Under the pieces are notes generated by a model that was given only the letters and a program-made list of their open reading frames with translations, ran no database searches and was not told the DNA's origin. Of a DNA stretch of 10,233 nt, positions 6,976 through 10,233 are shown piece after piece. A program made the position numbers and the translations under genes. Source of the stretch: Natronohydrobacter sp. (GTDB lineage: Bacteria > Pseudomonadota > Alphaproteobacteria > Rhodobacterales > Rhodobacteraceae); assembly GCA_007117255.1 (NCBI GenBank), contig SKGU01000014.1, forward strand, positions 1 through 10,233, read 5' to 3'. Every line of letters begins with the position of its first letter. Within the stretch, counting starts at the first letter, position 1.

Positions 6976-7428
6976 TTACTCGACAGTAATGGTGATGACC
7001 TCTGACATGATGGGCGGATCATGGGGCACATGGTCATGATCCCCCATGAGCAAGAACATCGTATGTGTGCCTGCAGGCAGATCCAAGGTCACTTCTGTCT
7101 GGCCACCGCCAAAATGGCGGTGCTGATCATCGGCAGGCAGACCGAACTCCATGTCCACCTCATCCGGATCGAGATTTATCAACAGGTGGTGATGGCCTGT
7201 GTTCGGCCAATCCACCCCAGCAGGCGCAATCCCGATTCCGCGCGCCCCGAATTGCAGCGTGACCGGGTTAGACACGGTCGCGCCATCGGCAGGGCTAATG
7301 AAATAGACCTCCGCCCCTTCTGGCGCAGGGGTGCGATCCATACCGTCATGGCTGTGGGAATGCGTATCAGCAATTGCAGTGCTTGCAGCGAAAACAAGGC
7401 CAATCATGGCCCCGGACAGTCTGAGCAT
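6976..7428 (-). CDS. Secreted DUF4399 family protein, His-rich
   Basis: This 150-residue protein has a signal peptide (about residues 1-20, ending TAIA) and a small beta-rich DUF4399 domain. Recognisable family segments are VYFISPADG (41-49), the FGARGIGIAPAGV region (60-72), TGHHHLLIN (77-85), HFGGGQTEV (105-113), GTHTMFLLMGDHDHVPH (120-136) and SEVITITV near the end. Histidines cluster in four places, including HSHSH just after the signal cleavage site, which suggests periplasmic metal binding, although the family's function is unknown to me. I chose ATG at 7428 because GGGAGGA lies 5 nt upstream; the frame extends to 7476 but the extra 16 residues would spoil the signal peptide. It stands alone between gaps of 93 and 116 nt, so it may be its own transcription unit. 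Confidence 0.9.
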   Translation of the reverse strand: MLRLSGAMIGLVFAASTAIADTHSHSHDGMDRTPAPEGAEVYFISPADGATVSNPVTLQFGARGIGIAPAGVDWPNTGHHHLLINLDPDEVDMEFGLPADDQHRHFGGGQTEVTLDLPAGTHTMFLLMGDHDHVPHDPPIMSEVITITVE

Positions 7429-7466
7429 AGTTTTCCTCCCTTTTGCAGCGAAATGCCGCAGAAGAG

Positions 7467-7493
7467 AGGGTAGCACAGATCACATGCGTGCAA
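7467..7493 (-). promoter_or_regulatory. Weak candidate promoter for the DUF4399 gene
   Basis: On the minus strand TTGCAC (7488-7493) precedes TACCCT (7467-7472) by 15 nt, a shorter than ideal spacer, and the -10 lies 38 nt before the ATG. The -10 is preceded by TGTGC, close to an extended -10. The match is modest and the 93-nt gap shows no other stronger candidate. Confidence 0.25.
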
Positions 7494-7521
7494 GGTGTCC
7501 GCTGCACAAATCTTGGTCAGA

Positions 7522-8049
7522 TCATTCCGTGGCTTGCGGTGGGGCTGTCGGTGTGCGCACCCCTGCCCGGCGCCAGCGTTCCAGTTCAGCGTATTTGTCC
7601 AGCCACATGAACTGATAAGCGTTGTGGTAGACATTTACAGCAAAGACCCGCTCCAGCAGGCGTCCGCGATTGCGCTGCCGGTGGGCCAGATCTTCGGCTG
7701 CGAGCTGCTCACGAATACCAGCGTCGCGCCCCAGGCGACTCGCATAGTTTACGATCCCGCCATCCGCTGTACCAGGCGCCATGGCCAGAGCCGGATTACC
7801 ACCCAATGCGCGCGCTATATCTGCGACCGGTTGAGGATCGACACGATTCACGCCGCCCGGATTGGGGGGCGGCAATTCACGCAAGCTGGGCGGCATTTCC
7901 AACGGACGTGTTGGCAGAATCCCGAATTCATCAGGCCCACGTTCCTGCGCGGCTGCGTGCATCAGCACAGGATTTTCCGGGTCCGAACAGGCCCCAAGCG
8001 TCAGGGTTGCCACGCCCATAGCGGCGAAGATCACCTGTCTGACTGCCAT
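7522..8049 (-). CDS. DUF3035 family lipoprotein
   Basis: This 175-residue protein carries a lipoprotein signal ending in the lipobox LGAC (18-21), so Cys21 should be lipidated after cleavage by signal peptidase II; Ser at +2 favours the outer membrane. The body has a Pro-rich stretch typical of DUF3035, with GPDEFGILPTRPLEMPP (38-54) and ELPPPNPGG (58-66), then a charged helical C-terminal half with many Arg/Glu residues. No catalytic motif is visible and the function is unknown. I chose ATG at 8049 because AAGGGGG lies 5 nt upstream; that same run would be coding if a TTG at 8067 were used. Its position directly after lspA, the enzyme that would mature it, is suggestive, and I recall this pairing as common in Rhodobacterales. 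Confidence 0.9.
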   Translation of the reverse strand: MAVRQVIFAAMGVATLTLGACSDPENPVLMHAAAQERGPDEFGILPTRPLEMPPSLRELPPPNPGGVNRVDPQPVADIARALGGNPALAMAPGTADGGIVNYASRLGRDAGIREQLAAEDLAHRQRNRGRLLERVFAVNVYHNAYQFMWLDKYAELERWRRAGVRTPTAPPQATE

Positions 8050-8071
8050 GAAGACCCCCTTGTCCAATGCC

Positions 8072-8100
8072 CTAGCGCTCTGGTCTTAACGTATTCGCAA
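8072..8100 (-). promoter_or_regulatory. Weak candidate promoter for the DUF3035 gene
   Basis: On the minus strand TTGCGA (8095-8100) and CGCTAG (8072-8077) are separated by 17 nt, and the -10 lies 22 nt before the chosen ATG. The -35 is a four-of-six match and the -10 is poor, so this is only a candidate placed sensibly in the 99-nt gap after lspA. Confidence 0.25.
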
Positions 8101-8121
8101 GCCCGCGTCACGCCCTGCCGT

Positions 8122-8142
8122 AAAAAATTCAGATAGCCCTGA
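8122..8142 (-). terminator. Weak terminator-like element after lspA
   Basis: Six nt past the lspA stop, the minus strand reads TCAG, a 6-nt loop, CTGA, one A, and then a run of six T. The U-run is typical of an intrinsic terminator but the 4-bp stem is too short to be efficient alone, so partial read-through into the DUF3035 gene is likely. Confidence 0.3.
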
Positions 8143-8148
8143 TGCGGG

Positions 8149-8631
8149 TCACTTTGAGGGTGTTGCACCGCTCTTGCCCCCTGAGAACAGGATCAGTGCA
8201 AAGGCCCCTGCAAAAATTGCCGCATCCGCAATGTTGAAAGAATACGGATTTCTGATCCCGCAACAAGACATGTTGATGAAATCGACCACTGCACCATAAC
8301 GTATCCGGTCAATCACATTGCCCAGAGCACCGCCCACCAGCAACCCCGCGCCAAGCTGCATCCAGGCGCTTGCCCCTTCGCGGCGCACCCAGACCCAGAC
8401 CGCGACACAGATCGCCAGGGCCAATGCGATCAGAAACCAGCGCATGATCTCGCTGTCCGATCCGAAAAGCCCGAAATTCACACCCCGGTTCCACGCCATT
8501 GCAAAGACCAGATACGGGTCAAAGACCGGAATATACAGGCGCTGGTCCAGCGCCATGCGTTCGATCACCCAATACTTGCTGGCCTGATCCGCGATCAGGG
8601 TCAGCGCCAGTGTTCCAATGGCAACGCGCAT
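8149..8631 (-). CDS. lspA: Lipoprotein signal peptidase (signal peptidase II)
   Basis: LspA is the inner-membrane aspartyl protease that removes signal peptides from prolipoproteins after lipidation. The 160-residue protein has four hydrophobic segments (about 3-22, 62-83, 93-109, 134-150). Conserved blocks are DQASKYW (15-21), WNRGVNFG (47-54), GGALGNVIDR (100-109), GAVVDF (113-118) and FNIADAAI (132-139). D117 and D136 are the catalytic pair; their 19-residue spacing equals that of D124/D143 in Pseudomonas aeruginosa LspA. The loop between them carries SCCGI, a form I associate with Rhodobacterales. I chose ATG at 8631, which gives the usual family length and has GAGAGGG upstream; the frame extends to 8709 but that would overlap purH and add non-family residues. 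It starts 13 nt after the purH stop, so the two are probably co-transcribed. Confidence 0.96.
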   Translation of the reverse strand: MRVAIGTLALTLIADQASKYWVIERMALDQRLYIPVFDPYLVFAMAWNRGVNFGLFGSDSEIMRWFLIALALAICVAVWVWVRREGASAWMQLGAGLLVGGALGNVIDRIRYGAVVDFINMSCCGIRNPYSFNIADAAIFAGAFALILFSGGKSGATPSK

Positions 8632-8644
8632 GCTTGCAGCCCTC

Positions 8645-10233
8645 TCAGTGGCGGAAATGACGCTGGCCAGTGAAGACCATTGCAAGCCCTGCAGCATCGG
8701 CTGCGGCAATCACCTCATCATCGCGCATCGAGCCGCCGGGCTGGATGATCGCCTTGGCCCCGGCTTCCGCCGCACTCAGAAGCCCGTCCGCGAAGGGGAA
8801 GAACGCGTCCGAGGCCACGACAGAGCCCTGCGTCAGCGGCGCATCCAGCCCCAGCACCTCGGCCATGTCCTGCGCCTTGCGCGCAGCAATCCGGGTCGAA
8901 TCAACCCGGCTCATCTGGCCTGCGCCTACGCCGACTGTGGCCAAATCCTTCACATAGACGATGGCGTTTGATTTGACATGCTTGGCCACTTTCCACGCGA
9001 ACAGAAGATCGGCCAATTCCGCATCCGTAGGCGCGCGCTTGGTGACAATGCGCAGGTCATCCGGCCCAATCATCCCGTTGTCACGGTCCTGCACCAGAAA
9101 CCCGCCGGATACCTGTTTGAAGGCCAGCCCCCCCTCGCCCGGATTGGCAAGTCCCGGTGTGGTCAGAAGGCGCAGGTTCTTCTTGGAGGCAAAATGGGCA
9201 ATCGCGTCCTGATCTGCACCCGGTGCGATCACGACTTCTGTGAAGATATCCGTGATGGCCTGCGCAGTCTTCAGATCAAGCTTTGAATTGAACGCAATGA
9301 TGCCCCCGAAAGCAGAGGTGCGGTCACAATCATAGGCGCGCTGATACGCTTCGGCCAGCGTCGCACCACGCGCGACACCGCAGGGATTGGCATGTTTGAT
9401 GATCGCACAGGCCGGGCCGTCAGCGGGCAGGAATTCAGAGACCAGTTCGAAGGCCGCATCAGTGTCGTTGATGTTGTTATAGCTCAACTCCTTGCCCTGA
9501 TGCTGCGTGGCCGTCGCCACGCCGGGCCGCGCGCTGCCATCATGGTAAAAGGCCGCCGCCTGATGCGGGTTTTCGCCATAGCGCAAGGTCTGCGCCAGCT
9601 TGCCCGCAAAAGCACGGCGGCGCGGTGCAGGGTCGGAAATCGCATCCGCCATCCATGTGGACACTGCCGCATCATAGGCCGCCGTGCGCGCATAGGCGCG
9701 CTGCGCCTGACGCTGGCGGAAGCTCAGCCGCGTCTGGCCATTCTGCGCGTCAAGTTCAGACAGCAGCGGCAAATAGTCTTCAGGGTCCGTAACGACAGTG
9801 ACGAAGGCGTGATTCTTTGCGGCGGCCCGAATCATGGCTGGGCCCCCAATGTCAATATTCTCGATCGCCTCGGCATAGCCTGCGCCGCGTGCAACGGTGT
9901 CTTCAAACGGGTAGAGATTGACCACCAGCAGATCAATTGCCTTGATCCCATGCGCAGCCATCGCGCCGACATGCGCCTCATCATCGCGCAGCGCCAGAAG
10001 CCCGCCATGCACGCCCGGATGCAGCGTCTTGACCCGACCATCCATCATTTCGGGAAAACCCGTCAGCTCGGACACATCCTGCACCGCAAGCCCAGCTTCG
10101 CGCAGCGCGCGCGCCGTGCCGCCTGTGGACACCAGCTCGACCTTGCGCGCGGCCAGCGCCTTGGCCAGATCGATCAGGCCCGTCTTGTCGGACACGGAAA
10201 TCAGAGCGCGTTTCAGCGGGGCGAGGTCAGTCA
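8645..10233 (-). CDS. purH: Bifunctional AICAR formyltransferase / IMP cyclohydrolase (5' edge cut by one base)
   Basis: PurH catalyses the last two steps of de novo IMP synthesis in the cytoplasm: formylation of AICAR with 10-formyltetrahydrofolate, then ring closure. The N-terminal cyclohydrolase domain shows STGGTA (36-41), DGRVKTLHP (65-73) and NLYPF (106-110). The C-terminal transformylase domain shows LRYGENPHQ (217-225), the catalytic IKHANPCG (279-286, Lys280-His281), AFGGIIAFN, GAGQMSRVDS, SDAFFPFADG and the terminal GQRHFRH. The frame stays open past an internal GTG at 10195 to the window edge, reading TDLAPLKRALIS. The edge bases supply the last two bases of an NTG start, so the true start is almost certainly ATG at 10234, giving 529 residues, the normal length. 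The promoter and ribosome site lie outside the window. Confidence 0.97.
   Translation of the reverse strand, partial: TDLAPLKRALISVSDKTGLIDLAKALAARKVELVSTGGTARALREAGLAVQDVSELTGFPEMMDGRVKTLHPGVHGGLLALRDDEAHVGAMAAHGIKAIDLLVVNLYPFEDTVARGAGYAEAIENIDIGGPAMIRAAAKNHAFVTVVTDPEDYLPLLSELDAQNGQTRLSFRQRQAQRAYARTAAYDAAVSTWMADAISDPAPRRRAFAGKLAQTLRYGENPHQAAAFYHDGSARPGVATATQHQGKELSYNNINDTDAAFELVSEFLPADGPACAIIKHANPCGVARGATLAEAYQRAYDCDRTSAFGGIIAFNSKLDLKTAQAITDIFTEVVIAPGADQDAIAHFASKKNLRLLTTPGLANPGEGGLAFKQVSGGFLVQDRDNGMIGPDDLRIVTKRAPTDAELADLLFAWKVAKHVKSNAIVYVKDLATVGVGAGQMSRVDSTRIAARKAQDMAEVLGLDAPLTQGSVVASDAFFPFADGLLSAAEAGAKAIIQPGGSMRDDEVIAAADAAGLAMVFTGQRHFRH

Noticed and set aside
7495..8136. A 213-codon open frame on the plus strand opposite the DUF3035 gene
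   Set aside because: It mirrors a well-supported lipoprotein gene with a lipobox and ribosome site. Its translation is Arg/Cys/His-rich with no recognisable domain, as expected from a GC-rich antisense frame.
8632..8709. Longer lspA start overlapping purH
   Set aside because: LspA homologues begin near the first membrane segment. The ATG at 8631 gives the normal length and has a ribosome site.
1..10233. Search for mobile elements, CRISPR repeats, tRNA or rRNA genes, toxin-antitoxin or defence genes
   Set aside because: No transposase, integrase, regular direct repeats, cloverleaf or defence domains were seen. All nine genes are compact, co-directional and similar in base composition, as in a core chromosomal region.

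Overview
The window looks like an ordinary chromosomal stretch of an alphaproteobacterium of the order Rhodobacterales (Roseobacter/Rhodobacter relatives). The evidence is the moderately high GC, the characteristic lspA variant with NRGVNFG and SCCGI motifs, a DUF3035 lipoprotein directly downstream of lspA, an endonuclease-type MutL, and a photolyase-like protein of a form I associate with this order. This assignment rests on protein recognition by eye, not on a database search.

All nine genes lie on the minus strand, so transcription runs from high to low coordinates. In that order they are: purH (purine synthesis; the window ends inside its start codon), lspA (lipoprotein signal peptidase), a DUF3035 lipoprotein, a His-rich secreted DUF4399 protein, a catalytic M16 zinc peptidase, its non-catalytic M16 partner, mutL, rmuC, and a photolyase/cryptochrome-like flavoprotein with its domains in swapped order. 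Coding density is high and no gene-free stretch exceeds about 120 bases.

The joints between genes suggest transcriptional units. purH and lspA are 13 nt apart. The two M16 genes overlap by 4 nt (ATGA), and so do mutL and rmuC. Gaps of about 90-120 nt lie before the DUF3035, DUF4399 and first M16 genes and hold weak promoter-like or hairpin elements. mutL may have its own promoter, placed so that its transcript would be nearly leaderless.

The left third is genome maintenance: mismatch repair (MutL), a putative recombination-limiting nuclease-like protein (RmuC) and a light-related flavoprotein. The middle is envelope and periplasm: two M16 peptidase homologues with complementary residues, plus two small exported proteins of unknown function. 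The right end is purine synthesis and lipoprotein processing. I found no mobile element, CRISPR array, RNA gene or defence system, and nothing that clearly amounts to a new system. The points most worth checking are the permuted photolyase-like protein, the complementary M16 pair, the possible leaderless mutL promoter and an inverted repeat spanning the rmuC stop and the next gene's start.
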